The position numbers were made by a program, and so were the translations under genes. The notes below the pieces were generated by a model. The model had not been told where the DNA came from, searched no databases, and saw only the letters and a list, made by a program, of their open reading frames with translations. Below are positions 16,791 to 26,074 of a DNA stretch of 64,000 nucleotides, piece after piece. The first letter of the stretch is position 1. Each line of letters starts with the position of its first letter. Origin of the DNA: Streptomyces sp. M92 (lineage in GTDB: Bacteria > Actinomycetota > Actinomycetes > Streptomycetales > Streptomycetaceae); NCBI RefSeq assembly GCF_028473745.1, contig NZ_CP101137.1, forward strand, positions 7,199,501 to 7,263,500. The letters are read 5' to 3'.

Positions 16791-17228
16791 ATGGGATCGG
16801 TACGCAAGGCGAGTGCGTGGCTCGGCCTCGTCGACGACAACGATGACGAGCGCTACTACGACGACGACTACTCCGAGGGCAACGAGCCCGGCGACGCCTG
16901 GGTCACCGACCCGCGCGTCAAGGTGGCCTCGGACGTGGCCGAGGAGAGGGGCCGCCGCATCGCGACCGTCACCCCGGACAGCTTCCGGGACGCGCGGTCG
17001 ATCGGCGAGCTGTTCCGGGACGGGGTCCCGGTCATCATGAACCTGACGGCCATGGAGGGGACCGACGCCAAGCGCGTGGTCGACTTCGCGGCCGGGCTGA
17101 TCTTCGGCCTGCGCGGTTCGATCGAGCGGGTCTCCACCCGGGTGTTCCTGCTGAGCCCGGCCGACACGCAGGTCATCAGCGGCGAGCCCGCCGCGCACCG
17201 TTCCGACGGTTTCTTCAACCAGAGCTGA
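16791..17228 (+). CDS. sflA: SepF-like cell-division protein SflA
   Basis: This 145-aa cytoplasmic protein has an N-terminal amphipathic/acidic stretch (MGSVRKASAWLGLVDDNDDE) and a C-terminal SepF fold (about residues 55-137: ATVTPDSFRDARSIGELFRD, VIMNLTAM, RVVDFAAGLIFGL, VFLLSPADTQV). SepF proteins tether FtsZ to the membrane. Streptomyces has extra paralogues (SflA/SflB) that influence polar growth and branching. A GAGGAGG ribosome site precedes the ATG. It stands alone, not in the dcw cluster where true sepF lies, which supports assignment as the SflA paralogue. Confidence 0.85.
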   Translation: MGSVRKASAWLGLVDDNDDERYYDDDYSEGNEPGDAWVTDPRVKVASDVAEERGRRIATVTPDSFRDARSIGELFRDGVPVIMNLTAMEGTDAKRVVDFAAGLIFGLRGSIERVSTRVFLLSPADTQVISGEPAAHRSDGFFNQS

Positions 17229-17255
17229 GGCGGGGCCGCACACCACGGCCCCGCC
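17229..17255. terminator. Terminator between sflA and acyl-CoA dehydrogenase genes
   Basis: GGCGGGGCCG (17229-17238) and CGGCCCCGCC (17246-17255) form a 10-bp GC stem with a 7-nt loop between convergent genes. Confidence 0.7.
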
Positions 17256-17270
17256 CTCCCGGCCGGACTC

Positions 17271-18464
17271 TCAGCGGAAGGCGTCGAGTCCGGTGAGCGC
17301 CTTGCCCAGCACCAGCTGGTGCATCTCGACGGTGCCCTCGTAGGTGAGCACCGACTCCAGGTTCGTCGCGTGCCGCATCACCGGGTACTCCAGGGAGATC
17401 CCGTTGGCGCCGAGGATCGTCCGCGCCGTCCGGCAGATGTCGATGGCCTCGCGCACGTTGTTGAGCTTGCCGAAGCTGACCTGCTCGGGACGCAGGCGGC
17501 CGGCGTCCATGCGCCGCCCCAGGTGGTGGGCGAGCAGAATCCCCTTGTGCAGTTCGACCGCCATGTCGGCGAGCTTGGCCTGGGTGAGCTGGAAGCCGCC
17601 GATGGGCCGCCCGAACTGCTCCCGCGACTTCGCGTACTCGACGGCCGCCTCGAAGGAGCTGCGGGCCGCGCCCATGGACCCCCACACGATGCCGTAGCGG
17701 GCGTGGGTGAGGCAGCTGAGCGGTCCGCGCAGTCCGGTGACCTCCGGCAGTACGGCGTCGGCGGGCAGCCGTACGTCGTCCAGGACCAGCTCGCTGGTGA
17801 CGCTGGCCCTCAGCGACCACTTGTGCTTGATCTCGGGGGCGGAGAAACCGGGGCGGTCGGTGGGCACGACGAAGCCGCGGACCCCTTCGTCCGTCTGCGC
17901 CCAGACGACGGCGACCCCGGCGACCGACCCGTTGGTGATCCACATCTTGCGCCCGTTGAGCACCCAGTCCCCGCCGGCGTCGCGCTTGGCGCGGGTGCGC
18001 ATGTTGGCGGGGTCGGAGCCGTGGTCGGGCTCGGTGAGCCCGAAGCAGCCGATGACCTCGCCGGCGGCCATGCGCGGCAGCCACGTCTGCTTCTGCTCCT
18101 CGCTGCCGAAGCGGTGGACGGCGTACATGGCGAGGGAGCCCTGCACGGAGACGAGGGAGCGGATGCCGGAGTCGGCCGCCTCCAGTTCCAGGCAGGCCAG
18201 TCCGTACTGCACGGCACTCGCGCCGGCGCAGCCGTAGCCGTCGAGCGACATGCCGAGCGCGCCGATGGAGCCGAGTTCGCGGGCGAGCTCCCTGATCCCG
18301 GGCAGCTCGCCCTTCTCGTACCAGTCCGCGATGTGCGGCAGCACGCGGTCGGCGGCCCAGTCCCGCACGGTGTCCCGGACGGCCAGGTCCTCCGGCTCCA
18401 GGAGGTCGTCGACGCCGAGGGGGTCGGCGGGGTCGAAGGCGGGCAACTTGGGGGACGCGGCCAT
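17271..18464 (-). CDS. Acyl-CoA dehydrogenase, glutaryl-CoA dehydrogenase type
   Basis: This 397-aa flavoenzyme has the full acyl-CoA dehydrogenase layout: an N-terminal helical domain, the FAD strand region GCFGLTEPDHGSDPANM (about residues 138-154) and WITNGSVAGVAVVWAQ, and a C-terminal helical domain with KSREQFGRPIGGFQLTQAKL. The catalytic Glu lies in LTYEGTVEMHQLVLGKALTG, where the YEGT context and the RYG-containing segment fit the glutaryl-CoA dehydrogenase subgroup. It would oxidise glutaryl-CoA to crotonyl-CoA in lysine/tryptophan breakdown. ATG start at 18464. Substrate assignment is by resemblance only. Confidence 0.85.
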   Translation of the reverse strand: MAASPKLPAFDPADPLGVDDLLEPEDLAVRDTVRDWAADRVLPHIADWYEKGELPGIRELARELGSIGALGMSLDGYGCAGASAVQYGLACLELEAADSGIRSLVSVQGSLAMYAVHRFGSEEQKQTWLPRMAAGEVIGCFGLTEPDHGSDPANMRTRAKRDAGGDWVLNGRKMWITNGSVAGVAVVWAQTDEGVRGFVVPTDRPGFSAPEIKHKWSLRASVTSELVLDDVRLPADAVLPEVTGLRGPLSCLTHARYGIVWGSMGAARSSFEAAVEYAKSREQFGRPIGGFQLTQAKLADMAVELHKGILLAHHLGRRMDAGRLRPEQVSFGKLNNVREAIDICRTARTILGANGISLEYPVMRHATNLESVLTYEGTVEMHQLVLGKALTGLDAFR

Positions 18465-18561
18465 GGAACACCCTCCGGGGCTGGCTGTGAAAACTAGCGG
18501 TGCTAGTCGCAGGTTCTGGTGCCGACGTTACGATGCGCGGTGCCGCACGTCCACCATGCCC

Positions 18562-19121
18562 GTCTCCCGCCCACGCACCACCCGTTCACCGTCAGGAGCG
18601 AGGTGGACGTCGCCAGTGGGGATGATCCACCGCCGGCGGCGTGCGGTGAGTGGCGGGCCGAGGATGCCTCGGCCCGAGCCGATGGCCGACCGCCCAGGGG
18701 CGACGCCACCTCCCGGCCGGCGATGAACACACCGACCGCACCCGGCCCGGCGCCACAGCCGCTGGCAACGCCCGACCACCCACGGTCATCGCCCACCACC
18801 CGCCGGCGATGAACACACCGACCGCACCCAGAACAACGGCACACCACCCGCAGCCACCGACGGCGCCCCACCGCCCACGGTCATCGCCCACCACCCGCCG
18901 GCGATGAACACACCGACCGCACCCAGAACAACGGCACACCACCCGCAGCCACCGACGGCGCCCCACCGCCCACGGGCAACGCCCACCACCCGCCGGCGAC
19001 GAACAACCGACCGCACCCAAAACAACGGCACACCACCCGCAGCCACCGACGGCGCCCGGCCGCCCACGAGCGACGTCCACCTCCCGGTCGGCGGTGAACG
19101 GGTGGTGCGTGGGTGGGAGAC
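18562..19121. repeat. 560-bp element: 95-bp tandem repeats flanked by 51-bp inverted repeats
   Basis: This non-coding block lies between the acyl-CoA dehydrogenase and MFS genes. Inverted repeats at 18562-18612 and 19071-19121 match at 44 of 51 positions, including a perfect 22-bp run. Between them are about three near-identical 95-bp units (18781-18875, 18876-18970, 18971-19064) and a diverged unit before them (about 18691-18780). Units one and two carry an 8-bp stem (TCATCGCC/GGCGATGA) with an 11-nt loop. No credible gene lies inside. The flanks show no clear target-site duplication. Confidence 0.85.
18781..19064. repeat. 95-bp tandem repeat array
   Basis: Units start at 18781, 18876 and 18971, with the next boundary at 19065 (periods 95, 95, 94). 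Units one and two are almost identical; unit three differs around the hairpin (GCAACGCC instead of TCATCGCC). There is no spacer variation, so this is not a CRISPR array. Confidence 0.85.
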
Positions 19122-19130
19122 CCCCCGCGG

Positions 19131-20729
19131 TCACACCGACACGCGTGACTCCACCGCGTCCCGCGGCGCCGGCACGGCAACCGCCTCGCACTGCATCACC
19201 CGCGGCAACCGCAACGCCATCACCGCCCCCAGCAACAACAACCCCGCACTCACCACCAACGTCACATGCAGCCCGTGCACGAACGCGTCCCCCGCGGCCC
19301 GCCGCAGCGCAACCCCCGCAGGCCCGCCGAGCTGCGCGGCAACCTCGTACGCCTCCCCCAGCGAATGCCCCGCGGACACCGACGCCGACGCCGGCACCCC
19401 GGGCACACCCCCGGTCAGCCCGGGCGCGTACGCCGCGTTCATCACGCTGCCCAGCAGCGCGATCCCGATCCCGGCGCCCAGCTGGTACGACGTCTCGCCG
19501 ATCGCCGCCGCCCCGCCGGCCTGCTCCGGCGGCGACTCGCTCAGCATCGACTCGTACGCCCCGAAGAGAGTGGTCTCCAGCCCGAAACCCAGCAGCACGA
19601 ACCCCAAGACCAGCAGCGCGCAGTTGTCGGCCCGGCCCATCGCGGTCAGCAGCAGCACCGCGAAGGCCGTCAGGCAGAACCCCGCGCACACCATCCGCCG
19701 GGGCCCGAACCGCCGCAGCATCCGCGCGCCCGCCAGCCCCGCCGCCATCGCCGCGAAGGTCAGCGGCAGCAGCCGCAGCCCCGTCTGGAGCGGGGACAGC
19801 CCGAGCACCAGTTGCAGGTACTGCGCCGCGATCAGTTCCAGACCCACCAGCGCCAGCATCGCCAGCACGATGCACCCCACCGACGTGCTGAACGCCGGCC
19901 GCCGGAACATCGCGAGGTCCACCAGCGGATGCGCACGCCGCCGCTGCCGCCGTACGAACGCGGCCAGCAGGCCCACGCCCGCCACCAGCGGCAGCACGGT
20001 GAACGCGCTGGCCACCGGCTCGCCGCCGCCCAGCCGTTTCACGCCCAGGACCAGCCCGAAGAGCCCGGCCGCCGCCATCAGCGCGCCGACCACGTCCCAG
20101 GGGCCGGCGCCGTCGCCCATCGACTCGGGCAGCAGCAGCCGCCCCACCGGAAGGCTGACCAGCATCAGCGGGATGTTGACGAGGAAGACCGAGCCCCACC
20201 AGAAGTGCTCCAGCAGGAAGCCGCCGAGCAGCGGTCCGACCGCCGCGCCGACCGCGGCCACGGCGCTCCAGACGCCGATGGCCAGCGCCCGCTCCCGCCG
20301 GTCGGGGAAGACCTGCCGCAGGATCGACAGCGTCGCCGGCATGATCATCGCGCCGCCGACGCCGAGCAGCGCACGGGCCAGGATGAGGACCTGGGCGTTG
20401 TCCGCGAGGGCGGCGAGCGCGGAGGCGACGCCGAAGAGCGCGTAGCCGAGGAGCAGGACCCGTCTGCGGCCCACCCGGTCGCCCAGCGTGCCGAAGAGGA
20501 TCAGCAGCGCGGCGCAGACGAGCGGGTAGACGTCGACGATCCAGAGCAGTTCGATCGCGCCGGGCCTGAGGTCCTCGGTGACGGCGGGGACCGCCACGTG
20601 GAGCACGGTGGCGTCGACGGCGACGAGCAGCAGGCTGACGCAGAGGACGACCAGGACCACCCAGCGGTTGGCACCGGCCCCGGCCGCCCGACGGCGCAGC
20701 TCGGCGGCAGCCGTGGTCGTCCCGGACAT
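19131..20729 (-). CDS. MFS transporter, DHA2 (14-TM) drug-efflux type
   Basis: This 532-aa membrane protein has 14 predicted helices. Motif A is GTLGDRVGRRRVLLLG (about residues 80-95) and motif C is AVAAVGAAVGPLLGGFLLEH, as in DHA2 exporters such as SmvA, EmrB and the Streptomyces antibiotic-export proteins. It would export a lipophilic cation or antibiotic using the proton gradient. ATG at 20729. No TetR or other dedicated regulator is adjacent; the 95-bp repeat element lies just downstream of its stop. Confidence 0.9.
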   Translation of the reverse strand: MSGTTTAAAELRRRAAGAGANRWVVLVVLCVSLLLVAVDATVLHVAVPAVTEDLRPGAIELLWIVDVYPLVCAALLILFGTLGDRVGRRRVLLLGYALFGVASALAALADNAQVLILARALLGVGGAMIMPATLSILRQVFPDRRERALAIGVWSAVAAVGAAVGPLLGGFLLEHFWWGSVFLVNIPLMLVSLPVGRLLLPESMGDGAGPWDVVGALMAAAGLFGLVLGVKRLGGGEPVASAFTVLPLVAGVGLLAAFVRRQRRRAHPLVDLAMFRRPAFSTSVGCIVLAMLALVGLELIAAQYLQLVLGLSPLQTGLRLLPLTFAAMAAGLAGARMLRRFGPRRMVCAGFCLTAFAVLLLTAMGRADNCALLVLGFVLLGFGLETTLFGAYESMLSESPPEQAGGAAAIGETSYQLGAGIGIALLGSVMNAAYAPGLTGGVPGVPASASVSAGHSLGEAYEVAAQLGGPAGVALRRAAGDAFVHGLHVTLVVSAGLLLLGAVMALRLPRVMQCEAVAVPAPRDAVESRVSV

Positions 20730-20987
20730 GTACGTACCTCCAAGATGTTCCCTCGCGTCCGGCGGGCTGCGGGGTGGGGACTCCCCGGCGGCTCGCCCGG
20801 AGAGGAGCGGGGTCTCCGGGCCGCGCGACGGAACGCGAGTGACTCGTCAGGGTACGCGAGAGCGAGCGCCGCACACGTGGTGGGCCTCACACATCCCGCG
20901 CGACCCGTGTGGCATGCGCCACTGCGTCCACGGCCCCGTCCGCCCCGGTCGTCCGGCCGCACCTCCGCCCGGCGGATAATCGAGCCC

Positions 20988-22175
20988 GTGATCGATCTTG
21001 AAACGCGCACGACGGGCCGCCCGGGTGCCCTGCGCCGGGCCGCCCCGGCGCTCCTCGGCTACGCGGCCGTACGCGCCCTGGGCCTGCTCGTCCTGGCCCT
21101 GTGGAGCGCCGCGCGCGACAAGAGCGCGTACACGCTGCTGACCGCCCGCTGGGACTCCCTCTGGTACACCAGGGTCGCCGAGCTCGGCTACGGGTACGAG
21201 GTACGCCTGCCCAACGGCGACGTGCACTCCAACCTGGCGTTCTTCCCGCTCCTGCCCTGGCTGGAGCGGCTCGGCGCGGCGGTCTCGCCGCTGTCGTACG
21301 CGGACGCCGGCTTCGTGGTGAGCCTGCTCGCCTCGCTGGCGGCGGCCTGGGGGATATTCGCGGTCGCGGAGCACGTGTACGGCCCCCGGGCCGGGGTGTG
21401 CGCGGCGCTGCTGTGGGCCGTGCTGCCGGTCGGGGTCGTGCAGTCGATGGCGTACAGCGAGTCGCTGTTCACGGCGCTGGCCGCCTGGTCGCTGTACGCG
21501 GTGCTGACCGGGCGCTGGGTGACGGCGGGGCTGCTGGCCTCGCTGGCCGGGCTGACCCGGCCGGTGGGGCTCGCGGTGGCGGCGGCGGTGTGGGCGGCCG
21601 CGGTCGTGGCGTTCGCACGGAGCCGGAGCGACGGCGTCCCGGGCGGCGCACGCGGTACGGGACGCGCCCTGGGCGACGGCGCGCGGCGCGTGCTCGGCAT
21701 GATCCTCGCGCCCCTGGGCGCCGCCGGTTACGTGCTGTGGGTCGGCCACCGCACCGGCCAGGGCCCCCTCGGCTATCTCGACGTCCAGGCCGGCTGGCGC
21801 AACGGCTTCGACGGAGGCGTGGCCTTCGCCCGCTTCGTCGCCGGCCGGTTCGCCTCGTTCCCGGCGGCCCTGGCGGGCGTCGCCCTGGTGGCCGGGGTCG
21901 CGCTCCTGATCTGGCTGTACGTCGTCTGCGTACGGCAGCGCCAGCCGCTCCCGCTGCTGGTGTACGCGGGGATCGTCGTCGCCCTCGCCCTGTGCGCGTC
22001 GAGCTACTTCGGCTCGAAGCCGCGGCTGCTGCTGCCCGCCTTCCCGCTGCTGCTGCCGCCCGCCCTGGCCCTGGCCCGGCTGCGAACCTCCAGGTCGGCG
22101 CTGGTCGTGGGCGGTGCGGCGGTGGCGTCCGCGGTGTACGGGGCATTCTGGCTGAACGGCTCCGGACCGCCCTGA
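20988..22175 (+). CDS. Multi-pass membrane glycosyltransferase, PIG-V-like
   Basis: This 395-aa protein has about 8-9 hydrophobic helices. The first extracytoplasmic loop carries the features of PIG-V-type mannosyltransferases: TARWDSLWYTRVAELGY with an acidic Asp after Trp-Arg/Lys, then NLAFFPLLPWLERL. Such GT-C enzymes transfer sugars from polyprenyl-phosphate donors outside the membrane. The GTG at 20988 was chosen because the helical domain begins there. It is divergent from the MFS gene and followed by a PAP2 phosphatase in the same direction. The acceptor is unknown. Confidence 0.78.
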   Translation: MIDLETRTTGRPGALRRAAPALLGYAAVRALGLLVLALWSAARDKSAYTLLTARWDSLWYTRVAELGYGYEVRLPNGDVHSNLAFFPLLPWLERLGAAVSPLSYADAGFVVSLLASLAAAWGIFAVAEHVYGPRAGVCAALLWAVLPVGVVQSMAYSESLFTALAAWSLYAVLTGRWVTAGLLASLAGLTRPVGLAVAAAVWAAAVVAFARSRSDGVPGGARGTGRALGDGARRVLGMILAPLGAAGYVLWVGHRTGQGPLGYLDVQAGWRNGFDGGVAFARFVAGRFASFPAALAGVALVAGVALLIWLYVVCVRQRQPLPLLVYAGIVVALALCASSYFGSKPRLLLPAFPLLLPPALALARLRTSRSALVVGGAAVASAVYGAFWLNGSGPP

Positions 22176-22412
22176 CCTGCTGAAACGTGCGGTGACCAGC
22201 AGGACAATTCCGCACCAGCATTCGGTGAACGAATTCATAAGCACGATAAAACCGTCGGTCGGGCCGATCAAAGGAATTGAAGTCCGGAGTCGGGCCGCAT
22301 TACGGATTCCTCGGAAATAAACCGCCGCCTGAGAGGAATCCCACATCACATCGTCATCACAAAGCCGTTGATTCGGCGGGGATCACTCCTCACTCGCTGT
22401 AACGTCGATTGG

Positions 22413-23429
22413 GTGCGTATCGAACGGAGCCACACCCGTCTGGACCGGGTGTTCGCGAGACTGGACCGGGAGCAGGAACGGCCGGTCCTCCTTGCCGCGC
22501 CCGAGATGAGCCGGCACCGGATTGCGCTGTTCGCCGGAACCCTCGCGTTCTACCTCGCGATCGTGTGGGCGGTGCTCATCACCTCGTGGCTGGTCCGGCT
22601 CGACTGGCAGGTCATGTTCTTCCGGCCCTACCAGCAGTGGCCGGAGATCCACGCGTTCGTCGACTACTACGTGGTCCTGGGCCAGCGCGGCCCCACCGCG
22701 GTGATGGTGACGGCCTGGCTCGGCTGGCGCTCCTGGCGGCAGCACACCCTGCGTCCCCTGCTGGCGCTCGGGGTGTCCCTGCTCCTGCTGAACGTCACGG
22801 TCGGTGCCGCGAAGATCGGCATGGGCCGGCTCGGGCCGCACTACGCGACCACGATCGGCTCGAACGAGATGTGGCTCGGCGGCGATATATTTCCGAGCGG
22901 TCACACCGCGAACGCCGTCGTGACCTGGGGCATCCTGGCCTACCTGGCCTCGACGCCGAGGGCACGGCGATGGCTGTCGGCCCTGTCGGCGGTCGTCTCC
23001 CTCGGGGTGGGCATGTCCACCGTCTACCTCGGCACGCACTGGCTCAGCGACGTGCTCCTCGGCTGGGCGGCGGGGCTGCTGATCCTGCTGGCGCTGCCGT
23101 GGTTCGAGCCGCTGATCACCCGTGCCGAGGCCTGGATCCTCGGCCTGCGCGACCGCTGGTACGCCCGCCTCCGCCGCCCGGTACCGGCGAAGAAGCCGGT
23201 CAGTGTGCCCGTGACCCCCACGCCGGCCGCCTCCGCGGCGGAGGAGGTCCCGGTGCGCGAGCCGGTCGCCGTCCACCGGCCCCGGACGCCCGTGCACCTG
23301 GCCCCGGGCCCGCACACCGCCCGCTCGGACCGTACGCCGGTGACGCCGGCCGGCAGCCGCCGGCCACCGCACGCCGACCGCCACCCGCGCAGCACCGCCC
23401 CGGCCGCGCGGCCCCTGTCGGGGAGCTGA
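22413..23429 (+). CDS. PAP2-superfamily membrane phosphatase
   Basis: This 338-aa protein has five to six helices and the three PAP2 motifs: a KIGMGRLGP segment, FPSGHTAN and STVYLGTHWLSDVLLGW. The central PSGH and final His-x3-Asp are intact. The first motif ends GP rather than RP, so activity is likely but specificity is uncertain (phosphatidate, undecaprenyl pyrophosphate or similar). A long Pro/Arg-rich cytosolic tail (about residues 250-338) follows. The GTG at 22413 gives MRIERSHTRLDRV. Its position after a GT-C enzyme hints at recycling of a polyprenyl carrier. Confidence 0.85.
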   Translation: MRIERSHTRLDRVFARLDREQERPVLLAAPEMSRHRIALFAGTLAFYLAIVWAVLITSWLVRLDWQVMFFRPYQQWPEIHAFVDYYVVLGQRGPTAVMVTAWLGWRSWRQHTLRPLLALGVSLLLLNVTVGAAKIGMGRLGPHYATTIGSNEMWLGGDIFPSGHTANAVVTWGILAYLASTPRARRWLSALSAVVSLGVGMSTVYLGTHWLSDVLLGWAAGLLILLALPWFEPLITRAEAWILGLRDRWYARLRRPVPAKKPVSVPVTPTPAASAAEEVPVREPVAVHRPRTPVHLAPGPHTARSDRTPVTPAGSRRPPHADRHPRSTAPAARPLSGS

Positions 23430-23435
23430 CCGGGT

Positions 23436-23651
23436 TCAGCCCTTCCAGGCGCGGGCGACGCGGCCGTCCTTCACCTCGAAGTTGAGACGTCCCACGCGGT
23501 ACTCCATGGTGATGACCGTTCCCGGCGCCAGTGACCGCACCGTCGACCAGCCGCGCTCCCGGGCGAGCCGTTCGGCCGCCCCTGATTCGAGGCCCACGTA
23601 GGTGTCCGGGCTGTCCTGGGGTTCGGCCGGGGGTGTCGGAATCGGTGCCAT
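23436..23651 (-). CDS. Peptidase inhibitor I78-like small protein
   Basis: This 71-aa protein carries the I78 pattern: YVGLESGAAERLARERGW, then VRSLAPGTVITMEYRVGRLN and a closing DGRVARAWKG strand. I78 proteins are small serine-protease inhibitors of the potato inhibitor I-like fold. No signal peptide is visible, so it may act inside the cell. Its stop is 6 bp from the convergent PAP2 stop. Confidence 0.75.
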   Translation of the reverse strand: MAPIPTPPAEPQDSPDTYVGLESGAAERLARERGWSTVRSLAPGTVITMEYRVGRLNFEVKDGRVARAWKG

Positions 23652-23969
23652 GCCGTCACGCTATGCCCTGCTCCCCGAGCGGGGAAGCCCAGGCCGGTAA
23701 CCGGACTCACGGATGCCGTCCGGTCACATTTCTGTCACAGGATCACGGGCCGCGTTTTGGTTGGACTCAGTCACACGGACGGGCGGATTTCTGTGATTTC
23801 CGTGGGCATGCCAGATGAATTGTCGCGCACGCGTCGCCCCTTCGAATGGAGGGTCGGAAAAGGTACGCGAGACCCCCCGGAGGACTCTGCGTAAACCGCG
23901 TTCAGCCTCGCCGAACTGGCTTGCGGATATCAGGCATCCGTACAGCGGACACATCGCCCGCTCACAGGT
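23652..23969. other. Intergenic region, promoter of the I78 gene
   Basis: This 318-bp stretch has clearly lower GC (23720-23830 and 23840-23940). Short frames on both strands lack third-position GC bias and ribosome sites, so I see no gene. It presumably holds the I78-gene promoter. Confidence 0.5.
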
Positions 23970-24788
23970 TCAGGACCCCAGCGCGGTGACGGACACCGAG
24001 AGGTCGTTGTCCCGGGTGTAGTACGGCCCCGCTTCCGCGGGACCGCACCGCGTCCGCACGCGCGTGCGTGGATAGGTGAGGACGGGGTGCTTGTCGGCGA
24101 CGTCGTCCAGCAGCCGCGCGACCCGGACGGCGGGGCCGAGGGCGCCGGCGGGCCGCAGCCACAGGTCCCACTCGCCCGGTACGAGCGCGCCGTAGGGGAC
24201 GGTGAAGCCGAACTCCGTCCGGTCGGCCGTGAGCTCCAGCCGGCGTACGCCGCCCTTACCGGTGCCGGGCCGGGCCCGTGCCTCGGCGTGGGCTCCGTGG
24301 GCGAGCTGAGTGCCGTAGAGCCGCCCGCGCACGGTCAGCCCGTCGTCCGCGAGGCGCAGTTCCCCGGACTCGGCGTGCGGGGCGCGCAGCCAGCTGCGGA
24401 CGGTGAGGTTGCCCTGCCGGGTGGCGTACGGGATGCGGACGGCGACGTGGCCGAGCAGTCCGCTGGGGGTGCGGTCGGCCAGGGAGCGCAGGTCGGTGAC
24501 GCCGGGCACCAGGCGACGCGGCTCCTCGTGGCCGAAGACCCGCGCGTAGGCGTCCCAGCGGCCCTCGGGCAGGGCGACGCTGCTGGGCAGCGCGGCGCGC
24601 AGCCGGCCCTCGGCGGCCGGGGCGAGCGGAAGGCTCACCGTGTCCTCGGCCTCGGCGTCGCGGCGGCGCAGGATCAGAAGAGGCGTCCCGACGTCCCCGT
24701 GCGCGGCGACGTCGAAGGTCAGACCGCCCGCGGAGTCGCCGACGCAGTCGGCGCGCAGCGGGGCGGCCGGTGGGGTCTGCGGCGTCAT
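23970..24788 (-). CDS. Uncharacterised protein, beta-rich
   Basis: This 272-aa protein is not recognised with confidence. It shows repeated beta-strand-like segments (LTFDVAAHGDVGTPLLILRRR, split here as LTFDVAAHGDVG and TPLLILRRR; HVAVRIPYATRQGNLTVRSW; LWLRPAGALGPAVRVARL). It resembles the accessory beta domains found beside glycosyltransferases of the TagF/CDP-glycerol type in Streptomyces, but no catalytic motif is visible. No signal peptide or membrane helix. The ATG at 24788 follows a GGGAGGAAG ribosome site. Codon use is normal for the genome, so it is a real gene. Confidence 0.65.
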   Translation of the reverse strand: MTPQTPPAAPLRADCVGDSAGGLTFDVAAHGDVGTPLLILRRRDAEAEDTVSLPLAPAAEGRLRAALPSSVALPEGRWDAYARVFGHEEPRRLVPGVTDLRSLADRTPSGLLGHVAVRIPYATRQGNLTVRSWLRAPHAESGELRLADDGLTVRGRLYGTQLAHGAHAEARARPGTGKGGVRRLELTADRTEFGFTVPYGALVPGEWDLWLRPAGALGPAVRVARLLDDVADKHPVLTYPRTRVRTRCGPAEAGPYYTRDNDLSVSVTALGS

Positions 24789-25179
24789 GCGGTGAGCTTC
24801 CTCCCTGGCGTCCCGTCGTCCGGTTAGACCCGGAACCCCGCCTTCTGGTTGTCCGTGTCCGATTGCGATGTGGTCACGACCGACGCGCTTTTCAGTCACC
24901 CGGTTCATTCGCTGATTTCCCGATTTGTCGACTGTCGAACACGGCAACCGGGCCCCTTGCGGCCGCCCCAACACCGATACGGGCCAGGCGACTTGGGCGC
25001 TGCCCGGCGTCTCGGGCCGGCGGACGGACACGCGTGTCACTCGCTCCGATTCCGTTGGCCACGGGGCGTGACTCCCGCCACAGGTCGCCCGTTGTCTTCT
25101 GCATGAGCCGGGGACCGCCCGGACCACGGCCCGGGAGCCACCCGGACCGGCCACGCACCGCATCCCGAGGGAGCCACCC
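24789..25179. other. Divergent promoter region
   Basis: This 391-bp region lies between two divergently transcribed uncharacterised genes. A lower-GC patch (24840-24940) probably carries the promoters. I find no small gene, RNA gene or strong repeat. Confidence 0.5.
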
Positions 25180-25998
25180 GTGCCGCGCATGCTCGACGTC
25201 AGCGACGACGTACGCGCCGAGATCGGCGACGAAGAAGCCGACCGCCTGCTCGCCGGGGAGTCGGCCCCGGGCAGCTACGACTGCACGTCCTGCCGCACCC
25301 CGGGCGACTGCGAACAGGAGCGCACCAGCACCGTTCTCTTCATCGGCGAGGAGACGGCCGTCCTCGCCTTCGCCCACGCCGGCTGCCTGCCCTCGCAGGT
25401 CGTCAAGGTCACCGAGGAGCAGCTCCAGGGGGCCGTACGGTCCATCAACGCCGACCAGGCACGCCCCCAGCCGGAGCAGGGCGGTCACCGGCCCGAGCAG
25501 GCGGCCCCCGACAAGGTCGCCCCCGAGCAGGCGGTGCTCGGCGTGACCAGCGGGCTGATCCTGATCGCCGGGGAGCTGCACCCGGCCCTCGTGGTGGAAC
25601 CGACCGCCCCCATCGCCCGCCCCGGCACGGCCGGCGCCGGCGACGACTTCCTGCCGCTCCTCATCGAGCAGGGCTTCCTGCCGGTCACCGAGCTGTCCAC
25701 CACGCCGACCGTGCTGCACGGCTGGTCGGTGCTGCTCGCGATGGGCCAGCTGCACGCGGTGCTCCAGCCGGACACGAACGGCGGCCGGCCGGTGGCCTGG
25801 TGGCAGGCGCACCAGCCCCTCCAGGTCACCGAGGGCTGGCGCACGGCGGCCAACAAGCACCAGCAGGTGCTGATGTTCGCGGCGCCCGTCGGTGCGATCG
25901 GACGGCAGCCGCGCGAGGACCTGCTGCGGGACGCGCTGGACAAGGCGGCGGCGAACGGCCAGCTGGTCGCGGCGGCCCTGCCGCTGGCGGGGACCTGA
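25180..25998 (+). CDS. Uncharacterised protein with Cys-cluster
   Basis: This 272-aa soluble protein has no assigned function. Near the N-terminus it has CTSCRTPGDC and, 30-40 residues later, HAGC, which could form a zinc site. A Gln/Pro/Glu-rich linker (about 88-112) separates this from a second half with LGVTSGLILIAGELHPALVV and LHGWSVLLAMGQLHAVLQ. The GTG at 25180 has a GAGGGAG ribosome site; an ATG three codons later is possible. It is followed by a small gene about 76 bp downstream in the same direction. Confidence 0.65.
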   Translation: MPRMLDVSDDVRAEIGDEEADRLLAGESAPGSYDCTSCRTPGDCEQERTSTVLFIGEETAVLAFAHAGCLPSQVVKVTEEQLQGAVRSINADQARPQPEQGGHRPEQAAPDKVAPEQAVLGVTSGLILIAGELHPALVVEPTAPIARPGTAGAGDDFLPLLIEQGFLPVTELSTTPTVLHGWSVLLAMGQLHAVLQPDTNGGRPVAWWQAHQPLQVTEGWRTAANKHQQVLMFAAPVGAIGRQPREDLLRDALDKAAANGQLVAAALPLAGT

Positions 25999-26074
25999 CC
26001 CCCGTCCGCGAGGGTGGCGCCAGGCGGTCACCGTCCGGCCGCATCCCTTCCAGCCCGGTGTCGTTTGGACATAC

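Noticed and set aside
18781..19064. CRISPR array
   Set aside because: The 95-bp units are contiguous copies with no unique spacers, and no cas genes are in the window.
23724..23954. Small minus-strand gene of 76 codons
   Set aside because: It lacks GC bias at third positions, a ribosome site and any recognisable motif, and lies in a low-GC promoter-like stretch.
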